Assembly: GCF_900116855.1 (NCBI RefSeq)
Contig: NZ_UETD01000008.1
Coordinates: 62,001-126,000, forward strand
DNA from: Ruminococcus flavefaciens
GTDB taxonomy: Bacteria > Bacillota > Clostridia > Oscillospirales > Ruminococcaceae
Reading direction: 5' to 3'
Length of the DNA stretch: 64,000 nt
A program made the translations under genes and the position numbers. Each line of letters starts with the position of its first letter. Within the stretch, counting starts at the first letter, position 1. The notes under the pieces were generated by a model. It did not search any database and was not told the origin of the DNA. It saw nothing but the letters and a program-made list of their open reading frames with translations. Shown here piece by piece: positions 47,501-54,357 of the stretch.

Positions 47501-47791
47501 AAAAAAGCTTGTTCTGAAGAAAAGGCCGCCAACGGTTCTGATCTGATACCATTCTGGGGACTGAAAAGCACAGAAGATATGGTGAAAATCGAACGAATTG
47601 TACCTATGTATCCTTTCAGCAGAGATCAGAATACTTATGAAAGGCTTATAAAAATTCTTTCTCTTTACAGACTTGCTCTCGGACAACCACGACAGGAGGA
47701 ATTATTGGAGTATCTTATTAAGGGGGATATACTGTCGGATGATGAGATCAATCAGCTCTTTATCAACCTTAGTCCATTCTACAGAGAATAA
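44543..47791 (+). CDS. SF2 (Snf2/DEAH-like) helicase of the PLD operon
   Basis: A 1082-residue protein starting one base inside the PLD stop codon. Motif I is SDEVGLGKTLIARG (44-57), motif II IMDEFQRF (about 273), motif III LLLSATPYKM (about 311). The C-terminal RecA domain has STSIGQEGLDFHNYCRRIVH and the motif VI QREGRINRFE (about 951). DEVGLGKT is the Snf2-type form. Between the lobes is a large charged insert of over 500 residues (SDGRADARWYYMAPLLMDDF, EWAAKDNKKKGDDETSGS). The protein is a DNA or RNA translocase that could feed substrate to the PLD nuclease. There is no DUF1998 protein nearby, so it is not standard DISARM. Confidence 0.85.
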   Translation: MRNIANELESIESNVMSGLKDFQKATVERIDDLYRKGQNRILVSDEVGLGKTLIARGTIAKFAKLRKEEGDDLVKVVYICSNGTIADQNLRKLRIATEITTDDTSSSRLSMQHLKIFEQESDPDLHQRYIQLIPLTPDTSFRMTSGCGTVSERALMFAILRHIPELKSYTPELDELMANRAYSAWDNWCREYYIQQVEKCDKQSKRKYLKYMKEKVGTEMKIIRENDRSYLDELKNELKRIRKGEDYNKHIIGKLRHMFAEISIEKLKPDLVIMDEFQRFKYLISSDEETEISMLAKKFFNSSNNELRILLLSATPYKMYSTIEEIDEKQVDEHYHEFFNVIKFLCNDTGSSFDDFQTIWKDYSVKLKELVKGDTAILQVKKNAENALYERICRTERLSEHQSADMIDDSDVKVPLDVNEADIKSYLQIQELLSSIDETYSTPVDFVKSAPYLMSFMNDYKLKKVIEKHFKQNPDEVSKMKRETFWLNKRTIDKFDKIPNNNARLDRIMDKVFSCNAELLLWVPPSLPYYPPDGVFKNTENFSKTLIFSSWEMVPRMLSTLLSYEAERKTTGKIAKQNPEREAKYFLSGNKRYPMARLNFAVREKKPTAMTLFCLIYPSEFLANCYEPMYCLRHNMTLKQIEESIKEKISKKLGKLKGSSDGRADARWYYMAPLLMDDFKYVNRWLECEEWAAKDNKKKGDDETSGSAYLKHISEYKRLYYDLYYPPHNEKLGKMPDDLIEILTEMAIASPAVCAYRTYKQYYNRTKDIDSSLPSEIARQFINRMNTPESTAVIMLSTGKKSDDAHWENVLTYCKDGNFQAMFDEYVHLMSNNFEKGNVNVEELHKIVLDSMIVRTASYSVDTYDSFVNYVRTGKNKDIKLRTHFAVSFTKGEGDKSDHDRKKSVRNAFNSPFRPFVLASTSIGQEGLDFHNYCRRIVHWNLPSNPIDIEQREGRINRFECLAIRQNIAKRYSDIRFNKDVWNEMFKKACSEEKAANGSDLIPFWGLKSTEDMVKIERIVPMYPFSRDQNTYERLIKILSLYRLALGQPRQEELLEYLIKGDILSDDEINQLFINLSPFYRE

Positions 47792-47822
47792 GTCGACAAG
47801 CAAACGTAATAAAACAGAAAAA

Positions 47823-47844
47823 GTGCCGCCTCAAAAGGCGGCAC
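47823..47844. terminator. Bidirectional terminator between helicase and MATE genes
   Basis: Perfect arms GTGCCGCCT/AGGCGGCAC around CAAA between two convergent genes, with an A-run on the left (AAAACAGAAAAA). It could serve the MATE gene best, giving U-rich RNA on the minus strand. Confidence 0.75.
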
Positions 47845-47857
47845 AGTTAATTTCAGA

Positions 47858-49168
47858 TCATGCTCTGATATTCTCTTTTTTAAGAAAATGGCGATACGCA
47901 AGATATGATACCACTGTATCAAAGGCATTTCCACAGCCGAACATTAGAGCAATACCAATAAGCGTAGGCTTCCATATTCCACAGAGGTAAAGAATGAAGA
48001 ACGCTCCGTAATAAACACTGTTGGTCACTACAGACTCGAAAAGCATATAGTTGGTCTTTCCCCTGCCGTAGAATGTTGCGTCGAATACATTCTGGAATGC
48101 GTACAGAACATAGAATACGAACAATACCATTACAAGCCTGAACAGTTTATCTACGTCGCTATATCCGAGAATATGCTGCATAAACGGCTTATACAGTGGA
48201 ATTGTTATCACCCATATCAGACAGGTTATAGTGGTTATCGTAAAATAGCCAAGCGTATTATTCTTTACAGCATTTTTGTCCTTGGCAGTCTCTTGCTTTA
48301 TAAGCTCCCCAAGCTGAGTTATGGGCAGCAGCATCCATCCCCAGATAAAGTTATTTGCTACCCAGTATGTACCTTGCTCTCCGACCATATTCACCATACG
48401 CGAGACCATAAGCATATAAGCTATGTTTCTCACAAAGGATTCAAGTCCTGAGATACCGCCAATTTTGAGGAAGTCCTTCATCCACGTAAAGGACAGATTT
48501 CCCTTCTTGAACAGAGGATAGCCGCATCTGCTAATGAGTACAGCAGCTATGATGAACAAGATAAGATTTGAGATTATGTTGGAAATACCTATGCCGTTAA
48601 CACCGCAATTCAGCGATACAGGCAGCGTTGAAACAAGTAATGTATCAAGGAGCAGGCTGAGCATAAGCTTTGCAGCGGTTATTGCGTAGACCAGCTTATC
48701 CTTTCCTATGGTAATAAGAGCTACGCTGATGAAGCTATACAGTATGCCAAAGATATTTGCTACACATTCTATCCTGATATAGCTTGCGGACTCCGATAAT
48801 ATATCAGGTGATACTGCCATGAATCTCAGCAGCGGATTAACAAATATCATCACAAGAACGGAGCAAACCGTATATATTCCCAGTGATACGAGCAGTCCGC
48901 TTCGTATCCTGTTGGAGTACTCCTTTTTATCCGAAACAGCCTGCCCCATAAAAAAGTACAGCGGCAGGACTATTGCCTCGTTTATGACCTCATACAGCAG
49001 GTTTACCCACGAAAGCTGTCCTGCTATTGAGTAGGACCAATCTCCGGGAAGCTGTCCGAGGAAAAAGGTTCGCAGCGTTGTGTACAGCGTCGGGCAAAGT
49101 CCCATTATAAGCAAAGCAAGGAACATTCTTCCATTAATATTCTTAAGTGATCTCTTTATTCTGTCCAT
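47858..49168 (-). CDS. MATE-family multidrug/metabolite transporter
   Basis: A 436-residue polytopic protein; GGGGGAG precedes the ATG at 49168 (MDRIKRSLKNINGRMFLALL). About 12 membrane helices can be picked out, for example LLVSLGIYTVCSVLVMIFVN, ISNLILFIIAAVLI and FITTITCLIWVITIPLY-like segments. MATE hallmarks are the internal two-lobe pattern and VNGIGISNIISNLILF in the first half, and FWDATF-like NVFDATFYGRGKTNY in the second. MATE proteins export cationic compounds using Na+ or H+ gradients. The gene is alone, convergent to the helicase operon, and probably unrelated to defence. Confidence 0.75.
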   Translation of the reverse strand: MDRIKRSLKNINGRMFLALLIMGLCPTLYTTLRTFFLGQLPGDWSYSIAGQLSWVNLLYEVINEAIVLPLYFFMGQAVSDKKEYSNRIRSGLLVSLGIYTVCSVLVMIFVNPLLRFMAVSPDILSESASYIRIECVANIFGILYSFISVALITIGKDKLVYAITAAKLMLSLLLDTLLVSTLPVSLNCGVNGIGISNIISNLILFIIAAVLISRCGYPLFKKGNLSFTWMKDFLKIGGISGLESFVRNIAYMLMVSRMVNMVGEQGTYWVANNFIWGWMLLPITQLGELIKQETAKDKNAVKNNTLGYFTITTITCLIWVITIPLYKPFMQHILGYSDVDKLFRLVMVLFVFYVLYAFQNVFDATFYGRGKTNYMLFESVVTNSVYYGAFFILYLCGIWKPTLIGIALMFGCGNAFDTVVSYLAYRHFLKKENIRA

Positions 49169-49432
49169 TATTCTCCCCCACTTGTGTGAAAACATATTTT
49201 CTTCATTATATCATGAGAATATGTATTTTTCAATCACTTATTTGCTCACAGTTGTTCAGATTAGAATTACTTCTCGTGTCAATTACTGCATTAATTTAGA
49301 ATCTATTCGTGTAATAATCCGCGAATAATATTAAAGATATCAGCAGATATCTACACGAATAATTCTTGTACAAGCATTTATCCTCCATATGATGATTCAT
49401 GTATTAGGTTCACCCTTGTTTAGAAAAAAGTA

Positions 49433-49461
49433 TTGACAATTAAAAATGATATTGCTACAAT
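49433..49461 (+). promoter_or_regulatory. Promoter of the serine hydrolase gene
   Basis: TTGACA (49433-49438), 17-base spacer, TACAAT (49456-49461), about 60 bases before the start. Confidence 0.75.
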
Positions 49462-49520
49462 AAAGATACTGTATGAAACTTCGATCGAATGTACAGACTC
49501 TAATTATGCGGAGGTATATT

Positions 49521-50519
49521 ATGACCAAAGACGAACTTCATAGATATATTGAGGAAAGCAAGGGCAATGAGAGCAACATCTGCCAGATCTGCGCTTACAA
49601 AGAAGGCAAAATGGTCTACAGCGACACATGGCATGATTACAAGAAAAACGACTGCGTACATATAATGTCCGCTACAAAAAGCATTATGTCGCTGCTTATA
49701 GGTATTGCCCTTGATAAAGGAAAGATAGGAAGTATTGATGACAAAGTTCTGGACTATTTCCCTGATTATAAAGTCAAACGCGGCGAAAAGACCATATACG
49801 ATGTTACTATCAAGCATCTGCTGACAATGAGAGCCCCATATAAAGGCAAGGGTGATCCGTGGTCAAAGGTGTGTTCAAGTGATAACTGGACATACGCTTC
49901 ACTTGACTTTCTCGGTGGAAGGAACGGGCTGACAGACGAGTTCAACTATAAGACGGTGTGCCTGCATATCCTTACTGGAATACTATACAAGGCAACAAAT
50001 ATAAAGACTGTTGATTACGCTAACAAGTATCTTTTTGAACCGCTGGGAATCAAAACGCACACAAACTATTATGCTGAAACAGCTGAAGAACATAAGCAGT
50101 TTACGATAGAGAAAACTCCTAAAGAAAACGTCTGGTTCAGCGATACAGACGGTCTTGGAACTCCCGGATACGGACTTTGTATGTCGGCTGAGGATATGGC
50201 TAAGATAGGGCAGCTTTGCCTGAACAAAGGCGTTTATAACGGAAAGCGAATAATCTCAGCAAGTTGGATAGAAGAAATGACTTGTCCCAGAGCTATTGAA
50301 AATCAGAACTGGCAGGACATGGAATATGGCTATCTGTGGTGGATATTGAACCGTGAAAAGAATATATACGCTGCTCTCGGGAACAGCGGAAACGTAATTT
50401 ATATCAATCCCGAAAAGAATATCGTTTTTGCGGTAGCGTCCTATTTCAAGCCTACTGTAATGGACAGAGCTGATTTCATAAGAAAATACATCGAACCATT
50501 TGTATGCGAGTTGACTTAA
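49521..50519 (+). CDS. Serine hydrolase of the beta-lactamase/PBP4* class
   Basis: A 332-residue protein. The ATG at 49521 follows GCGGAGG. It has the SxxK nucleophile motif Ser50-Ala-Thr-Lys53 in HIMSATKSIMSLLIGIA, and the typical neighbours LDKGKIGSIDDKVLDYFPDY, TIKHLLTMRAPYKG, FEPLGIKTHTNYY and SAEDMAKIGQLCLNKG. The second motif is likely FNYKTVCLHIL (Tyr as base), and the C-terminal HTG-type box is replaced by LGNSGNVIYI. There is no signal peptide, so it is cytoplasmic. Members act as esterases, D-aminopeptidases or carboxypeptidases; antibiotic hydrolysis is unlikely. Confidence 0.85.
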   Translation: MTKDELHRYIEESKGNESNICQICAYKEGKMVYSDTWHDYKKNDCVHIMSATKSIMSLLIGIALDKGKIGSIDDKVLDYFPDYKVKRGEKTIYDVTIKHLLTMRAPYKGKGDPWSKVCSSDNWTYASLDFLGGRNGLTDEFNYKTVCLHILTGILYKATNIKTVDYANKYLFEPLGIKTHTNYYAETAEEHKQFTIEKTPKENVWFSDTDGLGTPGYGLCMSAEDMAKIGQLCLNKGVYNGKRIISASWIEEMTCPRAIENQNWQDMEYGYLWWILNREKNIYAALGNSGNVIYINPEKNIVFAVASYFKPTVMDRADFIRKYIEPFVCELT

Positions 50520-50547
50520 AAAACTCTTGTCCCTCATTTCATTCAAC

Positions 50548-50576
50548 TTGACTATGAGAGCGATTTCACGTATAAT
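50548..50576 (+). promoter_or_regulatory. Promoter of the SUKH gene
   Basis: TTGACT (50548-50553), 17-base spacer, TATAAT (50571-50576), about 55 bases before the start at 50633. Confidence 0.75.
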
Positions 50577-50632
50577 AATAATCAGAATACCCCAGAATAC
50601 AATTCCAATACCATCAAAAGGAGTAATACAAT

Positions 50633-51763
50633 ATGTTCTCATATGAAAGAATGCCAACAAGCTTTCACAACTGTTTTGAACGTCTGGTAAAAGTATGTGA
50701 ATACCTTTGCAGCGAGGGTGGCTTATCTAAGGAGAATTTCTATTTTTCTCCTCCAGCTTCAGAAGAGGAAATAGCAGCACTTGAAAGTAGGCTGAATATC
50801 GTTCTTCCCGTTAAATACAAAGAATTTCTGATGATCGCAAACGGTGCTAAGTTTATAGATACTGAAGTCCTCGGAACAGACAGATTTGGTATTTATGATA
50901 AGTACGTCCCTGACAGGTTCTATGCAGTATGTCTTATTGACAGATCAACATACAGAGTCGGTATATCGAAATTTGATGGTAAGGCTTATTCCATGCAGGG
51001 TGGCTCCGGTTTTACATTTACATTATTCGATAACGAGATATTCCGTCTGCTGGAAAGACTGGAAAATGAAGCAGATAAGATAAAACATCAGAAAGAGCGT
51101 GATGCAAAGGATCCTGAAACTGTAAAAAGAGAAATGGACGCTCTTGTTGAAAGAATTAAAAAGAAAATGGAAAATTGTCCTGTCAACACTTGCCAAAAAC
51201 CGGAAAGTGTTAAGGAATGTGTTGAGAGGATAAGACGAGCTGCCGAGATACTTGAAAATAATTACGGATATGACACATACGCGACCTTCGGTCGTTCTGC
51301 AACTGAAGAAGAGATAATTGCGTTTGAAACTGATCTTGGCTTTATGCTCCCACAGGAATACAAAGAATTTGTCAGATTGACAGGAACGATAAAGTTTGAC
51401 AGTCAAGACGAGGCGATATATGGACTTGAGGATATAGGTGCAAACGATCAATACACTCCCGATGGATATCTTGCAATGAGTTATGTCGGTATGACAAGTG
51501 AACGACTTGCTCTGTCATTGGAGGACGGCGAGATCGAACTTTTCTGGGATCTTGACTCACACCCAGAAACATTTCTTGGCTATATTACTAAGGTTCTGGA
51601 AAGTATTGAAGAAACCGTCAGCGAAGAATATGAGCGTGAAGAAACCAAAAAGATGAGAGCGGACGGTATTACGCAAGAGGATGAATCAGAGGCTTTGCAT
51701 ATCATAATAAAGGAAAAGACACAGCAGTTAAAAAAGGCAAAAGAAGCCGGTGATCAATCATAA
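50633..51763 (+). CDS. Protein with two SMI1/KNR4 (SUKH) domains
   Basis: A 376-residue protein; AAAGGAG precedes the ATG. Two related SUKH-1 domains are present: PASEEEIAALESRLNIVLPV with KYKEFLMIANGAKF (about 42-75), and SATEEEIIAFETDLGFMLPQ with EYKEFVRLTGTIKF (about 222-255). Each is followed by a beta-rich half. Charged coiled-coil linkers separate and follow them (KIKHQKERDAKDPETVKRE). SUKH proteins are a major class of immunity proteins against nuclease and other polymorphic toxins. No toxin gene is next to it, so it may be an orphan immunity gene that protects against neighbours' toxins. Confidence 0.85.
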   Translation: MFSYERMPTSFHNCFERLVKVCEYLCSEGGLSKENFYFSPPASEEEIAALESRLNIVLPVKYKEFLMIANGAKFIDTEVLGTDRFGIYDKYVPDRFYAVCLIDRSTYRVGISKFDGKAYSMQGGSGFTFTLFDNEIFRLLERLENEADKIKHQKERDAKDPETVKREMDALVERIKKKMENCPVNTCQKPESVKECVERIRRAAEILENNYGYDTYATFGRSATEEEIIAFETDLGFMLPQEYKEFVRLTGTIKFDSQDEAIYGLEDIGANDQYTPDGYLAMSYVGMTSERLALSLEDGEIELFWDLDSHPETFLGYITKVLESIEETVSEEYEREETKKMRADGITQEDESEALHIIIKEKTQQLKKAKEAGDQS

Positions 51764-51777
51764 TTACATAGAAAAAA

Positions 51778-51799
51778 GTGCCGCCATTAATGGCGGCAC
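51778..51799. terminator. Bidirectional terminator between SUKH and Fic genes
   Basis: Perfect palindrome with 11-bp arms GTGCCGCCATT/AATGGCGGCAC between convergent genes, preceded by an A6 run. Confidence 0.75.
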
Positions 51800-51804
51800 A
51801 TTCA

Positions 51805-53016
51805 TTATGACTCTTCAAAAAGTTTATCTGCTTCATCAAGATCAAGAAGATAATACTTCCTGCCTTTCTGACGATTCTCAATGAGCAGAATTTCAGGAAT
51901 AAGCCTTAACCTGCTCCGTAATGTATTCTCTGACAGTTTCAGTTCATTAAGAAGCTCCTCACGGGAGATACCGATATTAGAGAATAATGCTGCCTGAATC
52001 AGAAGTTCGTACAAATGAGCAATATCGGTCTTTTCGGCATTTGGTAAGATGCCGATACGCTGACAGTAGTATTCCCATTTATACTTCTTTTCTTCAAGAG
52101 TTTCCAGCAGCTGCTGCAGCGATATCTCCACTATATTCAGGAACATCTCCACAAACGGCGTAAGTTCAGCTTTGTTGTGTGCATCGTTGCATACCTCAAA
52201 AGCCTTATAATACTTTGAAATATTCTCTTTTACAGTATAAGAAAGTCGGTATCCTATCAGATGATTGAGTTGACGTGATAACAGATAGCTGCTGATGAAT
52301 CGGCTCGTTCTGCCGTTACCGTCGTAGAATGGATGTATATATCCGAACAGATAGTGGAATACAGCTATCCTGATGAAGATATCAATATCATCATTGTTCA
52401 ATACAGTAAGGCTCTGGTTCATGATATCGATTATCTTACTCTCTGGTGATAATCCTTTGTGGATAACTTTCTGAGTAGCTGACTGTACTTCAACGCCGGA
52501 TTTACGGAACATTTCACCATCAGGCAAATTCTCAGGATCAGTTGCCTTTATTTCTTCGTAGAAGATATCGTCATAGACCTTGCGTATGTCCTGACAAGTC
52601 TTAAAGGTCATAGTTTGTTTATCTTCCAGCGCAGCATACTTAGCAACCAGTCCAACGAATCGGTTGCGTTTATCTCGCGTTGACAGATCCTGAAGTATCT
52701 CACCGATCTCTTTTCTTGTACTATGAACACCTTCGATGTTGTTGGTAAGAAGTATTTCGTCTATAAGACACTTGGAAGTGAACTGAGATATTGCAAGCTG
52801 AGGAAGTGTATTAGCCACAGCGTCAACAGCCTTGTCCAAACGCTCTATCGAAATAATCTGTTTGTATATCTCAGGAGTCTGACAGATAAAAGCAGAGTCA
52901 TTCCCGATAGTTACATTCAGGTGTATTGTCGTATCTGCGTTATACCTGCTGTTGTACTCATCTTTGTATTCTTTAGCTCCCATATGGAATAGAGCTTTTA
53001 GTGTTTTCCTTGACAT
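51805..53016 (-). CDS. Fic-family enzyme with built-in inhibitory helix
   Basis: A 403-residue protein; the ATG at 53016 has AAGGAG nine bases upstream, whereas the ATG at 53025 abuts that site. The Fic core motif HPFYDGNGRTSR (228-239) is complete. TNNIEG (91-96) fits the (S/T)xxxE(G/N) inhibitory helix of class II Fic proteins, whose Glu blocks ATP binding. The order (N-terminal Fic_N region, Fic core, then winged helix at about 330-395 with SREELLNELKLSENTLRSRL) is common in bacteria. Fic enzymes usually transfer AMP to Thr/Tyr of target proteins. A promoter with a palindrome downstream suggests regulation by its own winged helix. Confidence 0.9.
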   Translation of the reverse strand: MSRKTLKALFHMGAKEYKDEYNSRYNADTTIHLNVTIGNDSAFICQTPEIYKQIISIERLDKAVDAVANTLPQLAISQFTSKCLIDEILLTNNIEGVHSTRKEIGEILQDLSTRDKRNRFVGLVAKYAALEDKQTMTFKTCQDIRKVYDDIFYEEIKATDPENLPDGEMFRKSGVEVQSATQKVIHKGLSPESKIIDIMNQSLTVLNNDDIDIFIRIAVFHYLFGYIHPFYDGNGRTSRFISSYLLSRQLNHLIGYRLSYTVKENISKYYKAFEVCNDAHNKAELTPFVEMFLNIVEISLQQLLETLEEKKYKWEYYCQRIGILPNAEKTDIAHLYELLIQAALFSNIGISREELLNELKLSENTLRSRLRLIPEILLIENRQKGRKYYLLDLDEADKLFEES

Positions 53017-53107
53017 ATATCTCATCTCCTTCTGACAGTGCCGTTGTTATTATCTGAAGCTCAAACTCCAATATGCATTGAGTCAACACGTAATAGTATT
53101 CCAAGGT

Positions 53108-53137
53108 AAAACGCAAATATTGATATTTTTGCGTTTT
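53108..53137 (-). promoter_or_regulatory. Palindromic operator candidate of the Fic gene
   Basis: Arms 53108-53120 and 53125-53137 match at 12 of 13 positions (AAAACGCAAATAT type) around TGAT. They lie just downstream of the -10 box. A third half-site AAACGCAAAT (53160-53169) runs into the -35 region. Placement suits repression. Confidence 0.55.
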
Positions 53138-53145
53138 ATATTTTG

Positions 53146-53174
53146 ATTATATCACTCTCAAACGCAAATGTCAA
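53146..53174 (-). promoter_or_regulatory. Consensus promoter of the Fic gene
   Basis: Minus strand TTGACA (53169-53174), 17-base spacer, TATAAT (53146-53151); leader of about 125 bases to the start. Confidence 0.8.
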
Positions 53175-53287
53175 CACATATCAGTACAGCAAATCAGAAC
53201 AACGCTCTCTTTGTAAATAATCCCTATCAATTACGAAGCAATGTTATTTACAGACATATTAATTCTGCTTTCTATATAATATAAAAG

Positions 53288-53314
53288 GGCTGGTGATATC
53301 TAAGATCACCAGCC
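53288..53314 (-). terminator. Terminator of the 45-residue gene
   Basis: Perfect 10-bp arms GGCTGGTGAT/ATCACCAGCC with a seven-base loop, followed by CTTTTAT on the minus strand, 20 bases after the stop. Confidence 0.8.
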
Positions 53315-53333
53315 TCTTTTTATGGTTATATGG

Positions 53334-53471
53334 TTACATGTACTCGTTGAAGATAGCCTCCATATCGTCCATGTCCATCTCGTCAACAGGCTTGAGAGAA
53401 CTCCAACACGTTGTGTTGTTAGCGTCATCCTCATCATCAGCATATTGACAAATAATTTTGTTAATATACAT
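53334..53471 (-). CDS. 45-residue acidic protein with own promoter and terminator
   Basis: The peptide starts MYINKIICQYADDEDDANNT and ends EMDMDDMEAIFNEYM. GGGGGGAG lies six bases before the ATG at 53471; an ATG six bases earlier abuts the ribosome site. It has two Cys (8 and 22), one Trp (23), and 14 acidic residues against three basic, with an Asp/Met-rich C-terminal helix. A promoter lies at 53498-53527 and a strong terminator at 53288-53314, so it is a complete transcription unit. I recognise no family. It could be a small regulator, an anti-repressor, an antitoxin, or a secreted-peptide precursor (no modification genes are nearby). Confidence 0.65.
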   Translation of the reverse strand: MYINKIICQYADDEDDANNTTCWSSLKPVDEMDMDDMEAIFNEYM

Positions 53472-53497
53472 AGGCATCTCCCCCCTTTCTTGGTTTA

Positions 53498-53527
53498 ATT
53501 ATAACATATTATTCGTCTATTTGTCAA
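53498..53527 (-). promoter_or_regulatory. Promoter of the 45-residue gene
   Basis: Minus strand TTGACA (53522-53527) and TATAAT (53498-53503), both perfect, 18-base spacer, 27 bases before the start. Confidence 0.8.
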
Positions 53528-53605
53528 TAGTAATTGTAATTTTCTACACATCAACTGTTAATAATTCGATATTATATTTGTATATTTATTTAAGCATCTA
53601 AAACC

Positions 53606-53719
53606 TTAGTCTTCCAAAAGCTCTTTGAGCCTGCTCTTCTGAGTTTTAACTTCGAAACGTTCATCAAGCTTATATTCTTCGTTATATTCGTATTTCTGAT
53701 TAATCGATATCCGAGAAAA
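53606..53719 (-). pseudogene. Stranded C-terminal coding fragment, family not recognised
   Basis: A minus-strand frame reads SRISINQKYEYNEEYKLDE then RFEVKTQKSRLKELLED and a stop. It has no start codon and a stop just upstream, yet the composition looks coding. It may be the end of a gene lost when mobile DNA entered. Confidence 0.3.
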
Positions 53720-53798
53720 ACTGATTTAAGTTTATCTCAAGTAACGAATACAATAGATGCTCCTTTTTATTATGTAAAAAATCGTCTGACGATAACAA

Positions 53799-54011
53799 TC
53801 ATTTGCTTTCGTCAGACGATTCATATTTTATAACATCTTCAACATTGCAATTAAGAATTCCACATAGGTCATCTATCAGCTGAGTGGTTACCCCCTGATC
53901 ATGTCTCAGGCGGTGTATCGTACTGCTGCTGATGTTGTATTTATTGATCAGCGTATAGGTAGAAACGCCTTTTTTCTTCATAGTATCCCATAATGGCTTG
54001 TATGTAATCAT
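53799..54011 (-). CDS. XRE-family (Cro/C1-type) small regulator
   Basis: A 70-residue DNA-binding protein; GGTGAT precedes the ATG at 54011. The HTH_3/HTH_26 pattern is clear: YKPLWDTMKKKGVSTYTLIN, KYNISSSTIHRLRHDQGVTT, LIDDLCGILNCNVEDVIKYE. This is the short stand-alone type common in clostridial mobile elements. Repeated CGACTA/TAGTCG half-sites lie just upstream (54047-54107) and overlap its probable -35/-10 region (TATAAT near 54032), so it probably represses itself. It sits between the 45-residue gene and an integrase remnant. Confidence 0.85.
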   Translation of the reverse strand: MITYKPLWDTMKKKGVSTYTLINKYNISSSTIHRLRHDQGVTTQLIDDLCGILNCNVEDVIKYESSDESK

Positions 54012-54046
54012 AAAAATATCACCAATACCATTATAAAATATACTCG

Positions 54047-54107
54047 ACTACTTGAAAATAGTCGTAATTTAGACTATAATTATATATAGCCTGAATTACG
54101 ACTATGA
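54047..54107 (-). promoter_or_regulatory. Operator candidates of the XRE regulator
   Basis: CGACTA (54047-54052) pairs with TAGTCG (54061-54066). A longer inverted repeat pairs 54060-54074 with 54093-54107 (14 of 15 bases; ATAGTCGTAATTTAG type). They lie 40-95 bases upstream of the XRE start. Confidence 0.5.
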
Positions 54108-54202
54108 TAGTGCTTTTTGCAATAAAAAAGTCGCAAATTTCTTGAATTTACGGCAATAGATCCGTTTTATCGGATTTTACGATAAGAATATGCATTTTGA
54201 CG

Positions 54203-54322
54203 TTAATACTGACGGCTAATATTTTTATGCAATGATTTTATAAGTTCCATACAAGCTCTCTTGCGTTCCATAGAAGAGTGAACATAACGATTTAGTGTAG
54301 TCCCCTTGCCAAATAGTAACAC
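54203..54322 (-). pseudogene. C-terminal remnant of a tyrosine integrase
   Basis: The minus-strand frame reads GKGTTLNRYVHSSMERKRAC then MELIKSLHKNISRQY and a stop. TTLxRYVHSSMExKRxxME is the C-terminal signature of clostridial phage/ICE integrases; the Tyr in RYVHSS is the catalytic nucleophile. Everything upstream (Arg-box and His-x-x-Arg) is absent, and the fragment begins where the serine-recombinase element starts, so that element probably landed in the integrase gene or replaced its 5' part. Confidence 0.75.
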
Positions 54323-54357
54323 ACTTTCGTATGGTGTGTAAGCAACGTAAATAAGCC

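Noticed and set aside
41534..47791. DISARM system
   Set aside because: PLD and helicase genes are present, but no DUF1998 (DrmB) gene is found and the nearby methylase-like protein has lost its catalytic motif.
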